Shown here: piece after piece, positions 50,297-58,513 of the stretch
Layout of the letters: every line of letters begins with the position of its first letter
Numbering within the stretch: the first letter of the stretch is position 1
Origin: Oscillospiraceae bacterium
Lineage (GTDB): Bacteria; Bacillota; Clostridia; Oscillospirales; Ruminococcaceae
Length of the DNA stretch: 62,016 nucleotides
Assembly: GCA_017533485.1 (NCBI GenBank)
Contig: JAFXIC010000033.1
Coordinates: 1-62,016 of the forward strand
Reading direction: 5' to 3'
The notes under the pieces: model-generated
Told to the model about the DNA's origin: nothing
Database searches by the model: none
The model's input: the letters and a program-made list of their open reading frames with translations, nothing else
Made by a program: the position numbers and the translations under genes

Positions 50297-51379
50297 TTAG
50301 ATTTTTTTCATGAGCGCTTCGATTTCATTGAGATCATAGGAATGTGCGGCAGGCTGATACGGCTCTTTTGTGCCTTTGCGAGGCGTCTGCTGCGGTTCGG
50401 GCACTTTCCGTTTCGCTTCATGATATGCGGCATCGGCGGCAGATGCCTCCGCGACAGTGCGGATGCCTTCGGTGTGCCATGCCTGTAAGATTTTATGCAG
50501 ATAGGGGAAGGAGAGCTGGTCATTGGCATTGTCGCGGGTTTTATGGTATGCATATTCGACCAGTTCCGGTGAAAGATTCATCTGCTGCCATTTGTCGATA
50601 TAATCCTGCTGTTTGGGGGTTGGTCTGCGCTTCATCTCGAAGATGCGCATAATTTTTCTTGTAAAGGAACGGGAAGCGGTGCGGAATTCGATATCCTCGA
50701 CCGCAAGTTCATGCGTCAGGATTCCGCGCTTGCACCATTCGACCGCGATTGTTTCCATATACCGGACAGAAAACCGTTCAATTTCGACGCAGTATGCGAC
50801 AATCATAAAAATGAGATCCGGCGCGAGTCCGAGATATTCGTGCATCCAGAAGATGCTGCGGAGTTCGGTATGGATCAGCGGATGTCCGACGCGCTGTTCT
50901 GCGGCTGTCAGCATAGCGGCGATTGCAGGATTTTCCTGTTTCCGCGCAGCAATTTCCGATGGAAGGAGATGGAAGCCGCTGCTGGTTGTCTGCACATTGG
51001 CTTCAACGGATTCTGAGGAATCGCTGACCGCAGCAGGCGGAGCTGTCACAGAAGAAGGCTCTGTCTTCGGTGCCGCAGACGAAGCTTGGAATGCAGCAGG
51101 AGAAGGCTGTGCAGGTGTTTGTGCAGTGACATGGCAGATTGTTGGCTGAGCATCATTTTGCAGCACATTGACGCTCTGCCAGAATACAAGTGCTTCCTCG
51201 ACCGCTTCCGCACGTACTTTACAGGCTCTTGCGATATCGGTATCCGAGAGTTTCTGATTGGAGTGCGCGAGAATATAGAGTAAAATTTTGAGCTGGTCAT
51301 GGGAAGCGATTCCGAGCAGATGGTCAGCGACCGTAGTCGGAACGGAAAAGAGTTGCGATGTGCCGAGATAAACTTCCAT
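50297..51379 (-). CDS. dnaD: DnaD-domain replication initiation protein
   Basis: 360 residues. An N-terminal winged-helix-like region (~25-75, with LLYILAHSNQKLSDTDIARAC), a Ser/Ala/Pro/Thr-rich linker (~88-150), a DnaB2/DnaD-type domain (~155-235, with EIERFSVRYMETIAVEWCKRGI) and a second C-terminal segment (~265-310, with YIDKWQQMNLSPELVEYAYHKT) match Firmicute DnaD/DnaB primosome proteins. It acts with the loader encoded next. A promoter lies about 40 bases upstream. Confidence 0.92.
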   Translation of the reverse strand: MEVYLGTSQLFSVPTTVADHLLGIASHDQLKILLYILAHSNQKLSDTDIARACKVRAEAVEEALVFWQSVNVLQNDAQPTICHVTAQTPAQPSPAAFQASSAAPKTEPSSVTAPPAAVSDSSESVEANVQTTSSGFHLLPSEIAARKQENPAIAAMLTAAEQRVGHPLIHTELRSIFWMHEYLGLAPDLIFMIVAYCVEIERFSVRYMETIAVEWCKRGILTHELAVEDIEFRTASRSFTRKIMRIFEMKRRPTPKQQDYIDKWQQMNLSPELVEYAYHKTRDNANDQLSFPYLHKILQAWHTEGIRTVAEASAADAAYHEAKRKVPEPQQTPRKGTKEPYQPAAHSYDLNEIEALMKKI

Positions 51380-51414
51380 GATGATTCATCCTATTTTTAA
51401 TGTTCGTAATCTTT

Positions 51415-51443
51415 ATTATATCATATTCCGCAGAGATTGTAAA
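51415..51443 (-). promoter_or_regulatory. Sigma-A promoter of the dnaD operon
   Basis: Minus strand TTTACA (51438-51443), 17-base spacer, TATAAT (51415-51420). No clear terminator separates rnr upstream, so readthrough is also possible. Confidence 0.83.
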
Positions 51444-51477
51444 GAGCAGAATGCATTTCTCGCGGGATTATTTTCTG

Positions 51478-53721
51478 TCAGGAAGCGGATGCTTGCGGAT
51501 CGGGGCTGTCCGCAGGGGAAAAATCAATATTGCCGCTTGCGACATTGACGCGCACACAGGTAACACGCATCGGCTGACCGAGGGTATATTTCTGACCGCC
51601 TGAGAGTGCGGAGAGGGTAAAGAAGCCGTCGAATGCATAGTCATCATTGGGGAGTGCGTCAAGGGGAACCAGTCCTTCCGCTGTATTCGGGAGCATGACA
51701 TAGATTCCGAAATCGGTGACGCCGGAAATCACACCATCAAAGCTTTCTCCGATATGGTTCCGCATATATTCGGCGCGGTAGCAATCCTCACAGTCACGTT
51801 CTGTCTGTACCGCACGCTGTTCGGTCATTGTGCCTGCGATTGCGGCGGTTTTCGCGAACTGCATCGTATTTTCGAGCTTTTCACCACAGATATCTGCCGA
51901 AAGGATGCGGTGAATCGCAAGATCCGGATAACGGCGGATGGGGGAAGTGAAATGCGAATAATCATCGAGTGCAAGACCGAAATGTCCGATCGGATCGGTT
52001 TCGTAGTCTGCCTTTGCCATGCTCCGCAGTACGAGATGATGCACCACGACTTTTCGGGGGTCATCAGCCACATTTTCCAGAATCTTCGAGAAATCCTTGG
52101 GCTTTGGCGCATCCAGCGAGGGATGCGGCACGCCGAGACGGTCGAGTGCTTCGGCGAGTCTCTGGCATTTCTCCTCGGGCGGCAGGGCGTGTGCACGGTA
52201 TACAAAGGGCAGGTGCTTTTGTTTTGCGGTTTTTGCAGCAGCTTCGTTGGCGAGCAGCATACATTCTTCGATCAGTTCCTCTGCATCGCCGCGTGTTCTG
52301 GGGACGATTCCGGTACAGACGCCGTTTTCGTCCAGCAGGAATGCACTTTCTTCAGTTTCGAGAGAAGGTGCACCGCGTTTTTTTCGTTCCGCGGCGCGTA
52401 TCGCACGCAGCTGATTGAGGAGAAGGAGTGCGTCCTTGACCGTATGATATTTTTCTTCGGTTTCAGCATCCGCCGTACCGTCAAAGATTGCGTTTACCTC
52501 CCGATATACACCTTTTACACAGGAACGGATGACTGATTTCCGGAACGAGAATTCCACCAGCTCACCCTTTTCGTCCAGTTCCATCAGTGCAGAGAAAGCG
52601 AGGCGGTCTGCATCCGGCAAGAGGGAACAGATGCCGTTGCTGAGGGCTTTCGGGAGCATCGGGATGACCTGATCGGCATAATAGACGCTGGTGCCGCGCT
52701 TGATTGCTTCCTGATCGAGCGGGGAATCGGGTCTGACATAATGGGAGACATCCGCGATATGGACGCCGAGCCGGTAGCCGGTATCGGTTCTGGCAATGGA
52801 AATGGCGTCGTCGAGATCCTTGGCATCCCAGCCGTCAATCGTGAAAATGGGATCGCTGCTGTCACGCAGATCGAGTCTGCCATTGAGATCTTCGGGGAGA
52901 ATGCCGCGTTCTGCGTATTGGTCGGCTTCCGCACATACATCTTCCGGGAATGCGGTGGGGATGCCGCTGACCGCGACGATCGCTTCACAGCACGCTTTTG
53001 CACTTTCTGCGCTTCCGAGAGAAGCGTCGATCCGTACTTCATGCTCACTGTGGCGTTTTCCGCGGCGAACAACGGTGGCGATGACCTTATCGCCTTCATA
53101 GCCCTCAAAATCCCTGAGATTGGTAATTTTCAGCGGTTGGCGGCAGATTGTGTCCGGAAGAAACCGCAGTTCTCCGTTCTCTGATACCAGTACGCCGGCT
53201 GTCTGCACCTGCGCGGCTTCGATGATTGTGACAACGGCAGCCTCCGGTGCGCCGTCACGCGTTCCTGTTGGTTTCAGCAATACCGTATCTCCGTTCATCG
53301 CGCCGCATAAATCGCGTCCGGGGATGAAGATACGGGTGGTATCTTCCTCTTTTGCCGCATATCCATAGGTTTTGTGGAGTGCGGTGATTGTGGCACGGTA
53401 CATACCGACCTGTGCGGCAAGAACATATCCGGTGTGACGCGGAACAATCACGCCTTCGCGCGTCAGCCGGTCGAGTGCACGCAGATAGGCACGCTGACCT
53501 CTTGCACGGCATTTTGCTGCCAGATCCTTTCGGGATACAGGCTTGCCTTTGGATTTGGTCAGGAAGGTGATGATTTTATGAGAGAAGCTGCTGACAGCTT
53601 CGGGATTGACCGTATCGGGTTCAAGTGTCAGCTGACGGCCCGTTTCATTCTGAGCAGCTTGTGCGGCGAGGCGTTTTTTGATGCGGTTGGTATGCTTTCC
53701 GACTTTCATTTTTCTAGCCAT
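51478..53721 (-). CDS. rnr: Ribonuclease R
   Basis: A 747-residue 3'-5' exoribonuclease. It has a basic N-terminus, a winged-helix region (KPVSRKDLAAKCR), cold-shock domains, the RNB catalytic domain with FTIDGWDAKDLDDAISIAR (the catalytic Asp cluster) and FTSPIRRYPDLAIHR, and a C-terminal S1 domain (GVISGVTDFGIYVMLPNTAEGLV). Compared with longer RNase R it lacks an extended basic tail. AAAAGAGG lies before the ATG. It lies downstream of secG, the usual Gram-positive order (secG-rnr-smpB); smpB does not follow here. Confidence 0.96.
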   Translation of the reverse strand: MARKMKVGKHTNRIKKRLAAQAAQNETGRQLTLEPDTVNPEAVSSFSHKIITFLTKSKGKPVSRKDLAAKCRARGQRAYLRALDRLTREGVIVPRHTGYVLAAQVGMYRATITALHKTYGYAAKEEDTTRIFIPGRDLCGAMNGDTVLLKPTGTRDGAPEAAVVTIIEAAQVQTAGVLVSENGELRFLPDTICRQPLKITNLRDFEGYEGDKVIATVVRRGKRHSEHEVRIDASLGSAESAKACCEAIVAVSGIPTAFPEDVCAEADQYAERGILPEDLNGRLDLRDSSDPIFTIDGWDAKDLDDAISIARTDTGYRLGVHIADVSHYVRPDSPLDQEAIKRGTSVYYADQVIPMLPKALSNGICSLLPDADRLAFSALMELDEKGELVEFSFRKSVIRSCVKGVYREVNAIFDGTADAETEEKYHTVKDALLLLNQLRAIRAAERKKRGAPSLETEESAFLLDENGVCTGIVPRTRGDAEELIEECMLLANEAAAKTAKQKHLPFVYRAHALPPEEKCQRLAEALDRLGVPHPSLDAPKPKDFSKILENVADDPRKVVVHHLVLRSMAKADYETDPIGHFGLALDDYSHFTSPIRRYPDLAIHRILSADICGEKLENTMQFAKTAAIAGTMTEQRAVQTERDCEDCYRAEYMRNHIGESFDGVISGVTDFGIYVMLPNTAEGLVPLDALPNDDYAFDGFFTLSALSGGQKYTLGQPMRVTCVRVNVASGNIDFSPADSPDPQASAS

Positions 53722-53761
53722 AGGAAACCTCTTTTCTGGATATCTGTATCAGGATGAAATA

Positions 53762-53797
53762 CGCCCTGTTCTCCGGAACCGGAAAACAGGGCGGCAT
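53762..53797 (-). terminator. Hairpin between secG and rnr
   Basis: CGCCCTGTTCTCCGG (53762-53775) pairs with CCGGAAAACAGGGCG (53779-53792). The T-run on the minus strand is weak, so it may be a partial terminator or an mRNA-processing hairpin in a secG-rnr transcript. Confidence 0.6.
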
Positions 53798-53813
53798 TTG
53801 GGTTCATTTTGGA

Positions 53814-54071
53814 TTAGTTGAAGTGAACGGGAATGATGGTGACGACCAGGATGGAGACGAAAAAGAGTACAGTCAGCCAAAATGTCCATCTCTTCAGGAT
53901 TGCTTCCTTGGTACGGCCCTCATTCTTGCTGAACTGGGAGTCGTAGGTAGTACCGGTGATTGCAGAAGCCATATTCTGGTTCTGCTTCTGATCCTGCATG
54001 AGGCAGAATAAGATCAGGAAGGTACTTGCAATCAGCAACAAAATGCCGCCAATGATTTCGATGATACTCAT
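53814..54071 (-). CDS. secG: Preprotein translocase subunit SecG
   Basis: An 85-residue membrane protein with two hydrophobic helices (SIIEIIGGILLLIASTFLILF and WTFWLTVLFFVSILVVTI). They are joined by a loop with SQFSKNEGRTKEAILKR, the SecG-typical F-x-x-x-x-G-R-T-K-E segment. The second in-frame Met is taken as start (AAAGGA 12 bases upstream); the first Met lies right on that site. It is part of the SecYEG channel for protein export. Confidence 0.93.
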   Translation of the reverse strand: MSIIEIIGGILLLIASTFLILFCLMQDQKQNQNMASAITGTTYDSQFSKNEGRTKEAILKRWTFWLTVLFFVSILVVTIIPVHFN

Positions 54072-54127
54072 AGTTTCAGACATTCCTTTCTTTGCAGCTA
54101 TAATCAGCAGTTGAAATTATCCTCATT

Positions 54128-54156
54128 AGTATAACACACTTTTTTCAAAAATGCAA
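54128..54156 (-). promoter_or_regulatory. Sigma-A promoter of secG with A/T-rich upstream element
   Basis: Minus strand TTGCAT (54151-54156), 17-base spacer, TATACT (54128-54133). AAAAAAATTTTTGAAAA lies immediately upstream and could act as an UP element. The 54084-54406 gap holds no other feature except the next promoter. Confidence 0.78.
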
Positions 54157-54344
54157 GCGTTTTTCAAAAATTTTTTTCACTGGGCAGAGTAGGGGGGCGG
54201 AAGATCCTTCGTTTCAGCCGCCTGCGGATTCCGGAAATCACAAAAAATGGTCAGAATCCATGCTAAGGCGCACAGAAAAACATGGGAAAAATCGGGAGAT
54301 TTCTGGTGAAATGGTGAAGATTTGGGGAAAAGCCTGTGATTTGC

Positions 54345-54373
54345 TTGTAAATTGAATGAAAATGTGATACAAT
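54345..54373 (+). promoter_or_regulatory. Sigma-A promoter of the RING-finger protein gene
   Basis: TTGTAA (54345-54350), 17-base spacer, TACAAT (54368-54373). Confidence 0.72.
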
Positions 54374-54406
54374 AGAAAATAAAACAATGAAAAGGACTGA
54401 GGATTT

Positions 54407-55285
54407 GTGATTGCATATGAAGGTCAGAAATGTCTTTTCTGCGAGAAGGAGATGCAAAAGAACGAAGATATTGCCGTCTGTCCGGAATGCGGCACACCGT
54501 ACCACAGAGCCTGCTATCTGGAAAATGGCCATTGTGTGAATACCGCGCTGCACGAAACCGGCGGAAGCTGGCAGGTACAGCAGGAGAAAATTGCTGTGGA
54601 GAAAAAGTGCGAGGAAAAGCGTGCGGAAGAGGCGGAACAGGCTGCTGCACGAGAACGCGGTGATGTCCCGCCGATGTTTCAGGGCGGACTTTACGACGGG
54701 GTCAGAATTGATCCTGCCGCACCCTGTGCCGGACTGGATCCTTCCGAAGAAATGGACGGCGTTACCATGGGTGAGCTGTCCGAATTTGTACGGACGAATT
54801 GTTTTTATTATCTGCCGCTGTTTCGTCTGATGAAGCGGACGGGGAAGCGGGTTTCCTTTAATACCACAAGCCTGTTCTTTCCGGAGCTGTTTTTTGCGAA
54901 CCGGAAAATGTGGGCGATGACAATGGTTTCGATCTTCTTTAAGGTCTTGTTTACACTCCCGAATTATCTGGTGCTTGCGGTACAGGAGCTTGGGCTGGAG
55001 CTTGCATGGCTGGATCTCGAAAATTCAGTCTTCCAGGGCCTGTTTCATGCGTCCGCCTACGGTTCGCTGATATTCTCGGTCATCTGCTCTTTGTTTGCGA
55101 ATTATCTGTATTACCGCCATGCTGTCCGGAAAATCCGTGAGCTGAAAAAGAAGGCACCGTCGGAGACTGCATTCCATTCCGGCATGAAACTTGTCGGCGG
55201 AACAAAGCTTTCCAATATCGCGATTGTATTTGTGGTTGAAATGGCAGTCTGGTCGATTGTACTGTTTGTGATCCAGAATATATGA
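54407..55285 (+). CDS. Prokaryotic RING-finger-like membrane protein
   Basis: 292 residues from a GTG start (GAGGA just upstream; no alternative nearby). Residues 9-43 form a RING/PHD-type zinc finger: CLFC, CPEC, HRAC and HC, in C4HC3-like order. A charged, Glu/Ala-rich coiled coil follows (~58-85). A membrane domain with two or three helices (~160-285) starts after the RLMKRTGKRVSFN segment. It resembles the Prok-RING_1 group of bacterial membrane proteins of unknown function. In eukaryotes RING domains recruit ubiquitin ligation; bacteria of this kind have no such system, so a scaffolding or sensing role is more likely. Confidence 0.8.
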   Translation: MIAYEGQKCLFCEKEMQKNEDIAVCPECGTPYHRACYLENGHCVNTALHETGGSWQVQQEKIAVEKKCEEKRAEEAEQAAARERGDVPPMFQGGLYDGVRIDPAAPCAGLDPSEEMDGVTMGELSEFVRTNCFYYLPLFRLMKRTGKRVSFNTTSLFFPELFFANRKMWAMTMVSIFFKVLFTLPNYLVLAVQELGLELAWLDLENSVFQGLFHASAYGSLIFSVICSLFANYLYYRHAVRKIRELKKKAPSETAFHSGMKLVGGTKLSNIAIVFVVEMAVWSIVLFVIQNI

Positions 55286-55339
55286 TGCCGCGTCTAAAAA
55301 ATATTTCAGAGAAGTAACCGTATTGTAACAAAATATTGC

Positions 55340-55368
55340 TTGCAATCCACCGTGCACCATGTTATAAT
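55340..55368 (+). promoter_or_regulatory. Sigma-A promoter of the GT2-GtrA operon
   Basis: TTGCAA (55340-55345), 17-base spacer, TATAAT (55363-55368). A small TTTTTTG/CAAAAAA hairpin lies in the ~90-base leader. Confidence 0.88.
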
Positions 55369-55459
55369 ATTTGGTGGCGAATTTTTTGTTTTTACAAAAA
55401 ATCGGCTTGTTTTTACAGGGGGAAATAAGAAATATCCCGAACGGAGGATTTCAATCACC

Positions 55460-56536
55460 ATGAAAACATATGATGATATCACGGTCATTATCCCATCGCT
55501 CGATCCGGATGACCGGCTGCTGGAAGTAATTTCCGGCGTCCGGGCACAGGGATTTACCGATATTCTGCTTATAGACGACGGCTCGTCAGCCGAGAATCAG
55601 CACTTCTTCGAGGAAGCACAGGCACAGTACGGCTGTGAGCTGCTCCACCATCCGCATAATCTCGGTAAGGGCCGTGCCCTCAAAACAGCATTCGCATGGG
55701 TCACGGAACATCGTCCGGACATCCGCGGATGCGTCACAATCGACGGCGATAATCAGCATCATCCGGAAGATATTGCTGCTTGTACCGATAAAATGCTTGA
55801 AGGCGGCTGTAAGGCATTGGTGCTGGGGGTACGTGATTTTGATTCAGAGAATGTGCCGCCGAAAAGTAAGTTCGGAAATAAATGTACGTCGTTTGTCTTC
55901 CGGGCATTCTGCGGACTGAAGGTTTCGGATACCCAGACGGGTCTGCGTGTATTCCCGAAATTTACGCTTCCGACAATGCTGGAAATTTCCGGCGAGCGGT
56001 TTGAGTATGAAACGAATATGCTGCTTGTCTGTAAACAGGCGAAAATTCCGCTCGTGGAACAGACCATCCGTACGATCTATATCGACGAAAATGCAACAAC
56101 ACATTTTCATCCGATTAAGGATTCGCTGCGGATTTACGGAATTATTATCCGCTTCTTCCTCAGCTCAATTTTATCCTTTGTGCTTGATTACGGCTTCTTT
56201 AACCTGCTGTACGCGCTGACAAAGTATCTCTTCCTTGCAACCATAATTGCGCGTGTGACAAGCTCACTCTTTAATTTTACGGTCAACCGTACCGCTGTGT
56301 TCCAGAGTAAAGCACCGCTTGCCGCAACGATGGTGCGGTATTATCTTCTGTGTGCGGTACAGATGCTGACCTCCTACGGACTGGTGGCATTGCTGTCGCT
56401 GCTGTTCGGAGACGGCTCGGTCACTGTGGCAGTCCTGAAGCTCGTTGTAGACATTTTCCTTTACTTCATCAGCTTCCGGATCCAGCAGGCATGGGTGTTT
56501 GCAAACAAGCCCGCCGAATCCGAATCCGAATCATAA
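55460..56536 (+). CDS. Glycosyltransferase family 2 fused to GtrA-like membrane domain
   Basis: 358 residues. The start MKTYDDITVIIPSLDPDDRL is preceded by ACGGAGG. The N-terminal GT-A domain (~1-230) has ILLIDDGSSA, the HHPHNLGKGRALKTAF segment, the metal-binding TIDGDNQHHPED and TQTGLRVFP. The C-terminal ~120 residues form four hydrophobic helices of the GtrA type (SFVLDYGFFNLLYALTKYLF). Such fusions make polyprenyl-phosphate sugars and probably flip them across the membrane, for use by an outer glycosyltransferase. A phosphodiester glycosidase gene follows after 38 bases. Confidence 0.93.
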   Translation: MKTYDDITVIIPSLDPDDRLLEVISGVRAQGFTDILLIDDGSSAENQHFFEEAQAQYGCELLHHPHNLGKGRALKTAFAWVTEHRPDIRGCVTIDGDNQHHPEDIAACTDKMLEGGCKALVLGVRDFDSENVPPKSKFGNKCTSFVFRAFCGLKVSDTQTGLRVFPKFTLPTMLEISGERFEYETNMLLVCKQAKIPLVEQTIRTIYIDENATTHFHPIKDSLRIYGIIIRFFLSSILSFVLDYGFFNLLYALTKYLFLATIIARVTSSLFNFTVNRTAVFQSKAPLAATMVRYYLLCAVQMLTSYGLVALLSLLFGDGSVTVAVLKLVVDIFLYFISFRIQQAWVFANKPAESESES

Positions 56537-56574
56537 TTTTTCTATCCGATATCTCTATATGAAAGGTGAGCATT

Positions 56575-57798
56575 ATGTCGAAACCGAAGAAGCCGATGCA
56601 TCTTGCGCTGATGATTCCGCTGGATATCGCGCTGCTGGCAGTCTGCATTCTTTCCTTTGCCTATTTCCATCATGTAAAGCCGCAGTCGCTGGAGAGTGAC
56701 CCGTCGAAGCTGCCGCAGGCGAATATCCCGACCGGAAATCAGTACGGCAGCCAGACAACAGCTCCGCTTACGTCGGACAGCACTGATCTGACGACGCTGT
56801 TATCCGAGCTGACCGCAAAAACCGAAGCAACCGGAACTGATCTTACATCTGTCGGCTCCGATACCCAGACCGGAAGTGAAACAACCGGCGTATCCACCGA
56901 TGGTTCCGCCGGATCGGATACAACCGGAAGCAGTGATGCTTCTGCGTCTACCGAATCCCAGTCGTCGCTTACGACAACCTCAACCACTTCCGCTGCAACC
57001 ACTACGACCACAACCACGACCGCACTCGAATATGATTTAAGCGGCTGGGGCTATAAATGGCCCGATCGCTTCCGTGCGGATTATGAGGTGGAGATCACCG
57101 AGAATTCCTATCGGAGCCATGATATCTCCATCAATGTGGAAACACGCAATGTCGGATCGAGTGTGGCATATATTGCCGATATCTACATCCGCTATATCGA
57201 GAATTTCAAGTCTGCATTTGCGAATGACCAGTACGGAAAGAATATCGTCGAGAATACACAGTCTATGGCACAGCGTCATAATGCGGTGCTGGCAGTCAAC
57301 GGCGATTATTACGGCATCCGGGATACCGGTGTGATCGTCAGAAACTATACGCTTTACCGTGATACACCGAAGGGTGAGCTTTGCGGAATTTATTATGACG
57401 GTACGGTTGTCAACTATTTTAAGGACACGCTGGATGTGCATTACGCACTCGACTGCGGTCTTTACCAGACCATGACCTTCGGCCCGTACCTGATTATGGA
57501 CGGCAATGTGCGTACCAATATTGTATCTGCGGTAACCGAAACCAATCCCCGTACCGGATTCGGCTACTATGAGCCGGGTCACTACTGCTTCATCGTGGTT
57601 GACGGCAGACAGAGCGGCTATTCCGATGGACTGACGCTCGATGAATATGCACAGCTCTTTGCAAGTCTTGGCTGTACCAATGCATACAATCTCGATGGCG
57701 GTCAGAGCTCTATGATGATCTTTAATAACAATGTTTATAACAGACCGTATAACGGCGGCCGTTCCACAAGTGATATTTTCTTTATCGCGGAACGCTGA
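56575..57798 (+). CDS. Phosphodiester glycosidase (NAGPA-domain) exported protein
   Basis: 407 residues starting MSKPKKPMHLAL, with AAAGGTGAG upstream. One N-terminal membrane helix (~9-30) is followed by a Ser/Thr-rich linker of about 100 residues including a poly-Thr tract, then the NAGPA domain (~170-407): VLAVNGDYYG at its start, MTFGPYLIMDG, GYYEPGHYCFIVVDGR, and the closing AYNLDGGQSSMM. These enzymes cleave sugar phosphodiesters on surface polymers. With the GT2-GtrA gene upstream it suggests a module for adding and removing sugar modifications at the cell surface. Confidence 0.92.
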   Translation: MSKPKKPMHLALMIPLDIALLAVCILSFAYFHHVKPQSLESDPSKLPQANIPTGNQYGSQTTAPLTSDSTDLTTLLSELTAKTEATGTDLTSVGSDTQTGSETTGVSTDGSAGSDTTGSSDASASTESQSSLTTTSTTSAATTTTTTTTALEYDLSGWGYKWPDRFRADYEVEITENSYRSHDISINVETRNVGSSVAYIADIYIRYIENFKSAFANDQYGKNIVENTQSMAQRHNAVLAVNGDYYGIRDTGVIVRNYTLYRDTPKGELCGIYYDGTVVNYFKDTLDVHYALDCGLYQTMTFGPYLIMDGNVRTNIVSAVTETNPRTGFGYYEPGHYCFIVVDGRQSGYSDGLTLDEYAQLFASLGCTNAYNLDGGQSSMMIFNNNVYNRPYNGGRSTSDIFFIAER

Positions 57799-57823
57799 TC
57801 CCGAAAGGAGTATTTTTGTCAGC

Positions 57824-58291
57824 ATGAAAGAACAATCTTTGATTCGTCGTATCTGCGGCGGTATGGATGCGTTTGCACCGCATCTGCTTCTGACATTCTC
57901 CGTGATGGCGATGACATTCTGTTTCATCAATCTGGTGAACGACGCGATGGGATTCCTGACGGCAGGCATCTCGATCCGGTTTCAGCTGCTCTATTATGTA
58001 CTGAGTGTTTTGACGGCACTGGTCTGTCTGATCGCGGACAGAGTCCGTATCCTGTCGGTATTGTCGATGGTGCTCGGTGCGGTTTTGTTTGTGCCGGCGG
58101 TCATCTCGCTTGCAAAACAAAATACTGAGCTGATTTCGATGCCGCTTTATCAGAATTCTCTTCTTGCATTTTCATTTCTGACCTTGCTGCTTGCGATCGT
58201 GGATATTGTCGTGATCCGCAAGAAGGCAATGGCTGAATATCGTGCCGCCGCAGCAGCTTCGGATGGTGAAGAAGAGGCTGCGAACGCATAA
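57824..58291 (+). CDS. Small four-helix membrane protein
   Basis: 155 residues with four hydrophobic segments (~20-40, 45-65, 70-92 and 103-125). A short basic N-terminus (MKEQSLIRRIC) and an Ala/Glu tail flank them. AAAGGAG lies 13 bases before the ATG, a long distance. The gene is 25 bases after the NAGPA stop and closes the operon. I recognise no family; membrane partner of the GT2-GtrA system is inferred from position. Confidence 0.75.
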   Translation: MKEQSLIRRICGGMDAFAPHLLLTFSVMAMTFCFINLVNDAMGFLTAGISIRFQLLYYVLSVLTALVCLIADRVRILSVLSMVLGAVLFVPAVISLAKQNTELISMPLYQNSLLAFSFLTLLLAIVDIVVIRKKAMAEYRAAAAASDGEEEAANA

Positions 58292-58302
58292 AATAAAAAA
58301 AT

Positions 58303-58331
58303 AACGCCCACAGCCGGAACTGTTGGGCGTT
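58303..58331 (+). terminator. Weak hairpin after the GT2-GtrA operon
   Basis: AACGCCCA (58303-58310) pairs with TGGGCGTT (58324-58331). There is no good T-run, so its role as a terminator is uncertain. Confidence 0.45.
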
Positions 58332-58513
58332 GCCGATTCTGCGGCAGTAAGGGTGTGTGTGTGCGGGTATGATGAAAAGATCGTATCCGTATGTTATGAT
58401 TATACAGCATGAAACCTGCGAAATATGTCAAAGCAGCGCAGAAAGAATGATTTTCTTTGCTGTGCATATCATACATGAAAGCAAATACATTTTTACGACG
58501 AAAGGATGATTTC

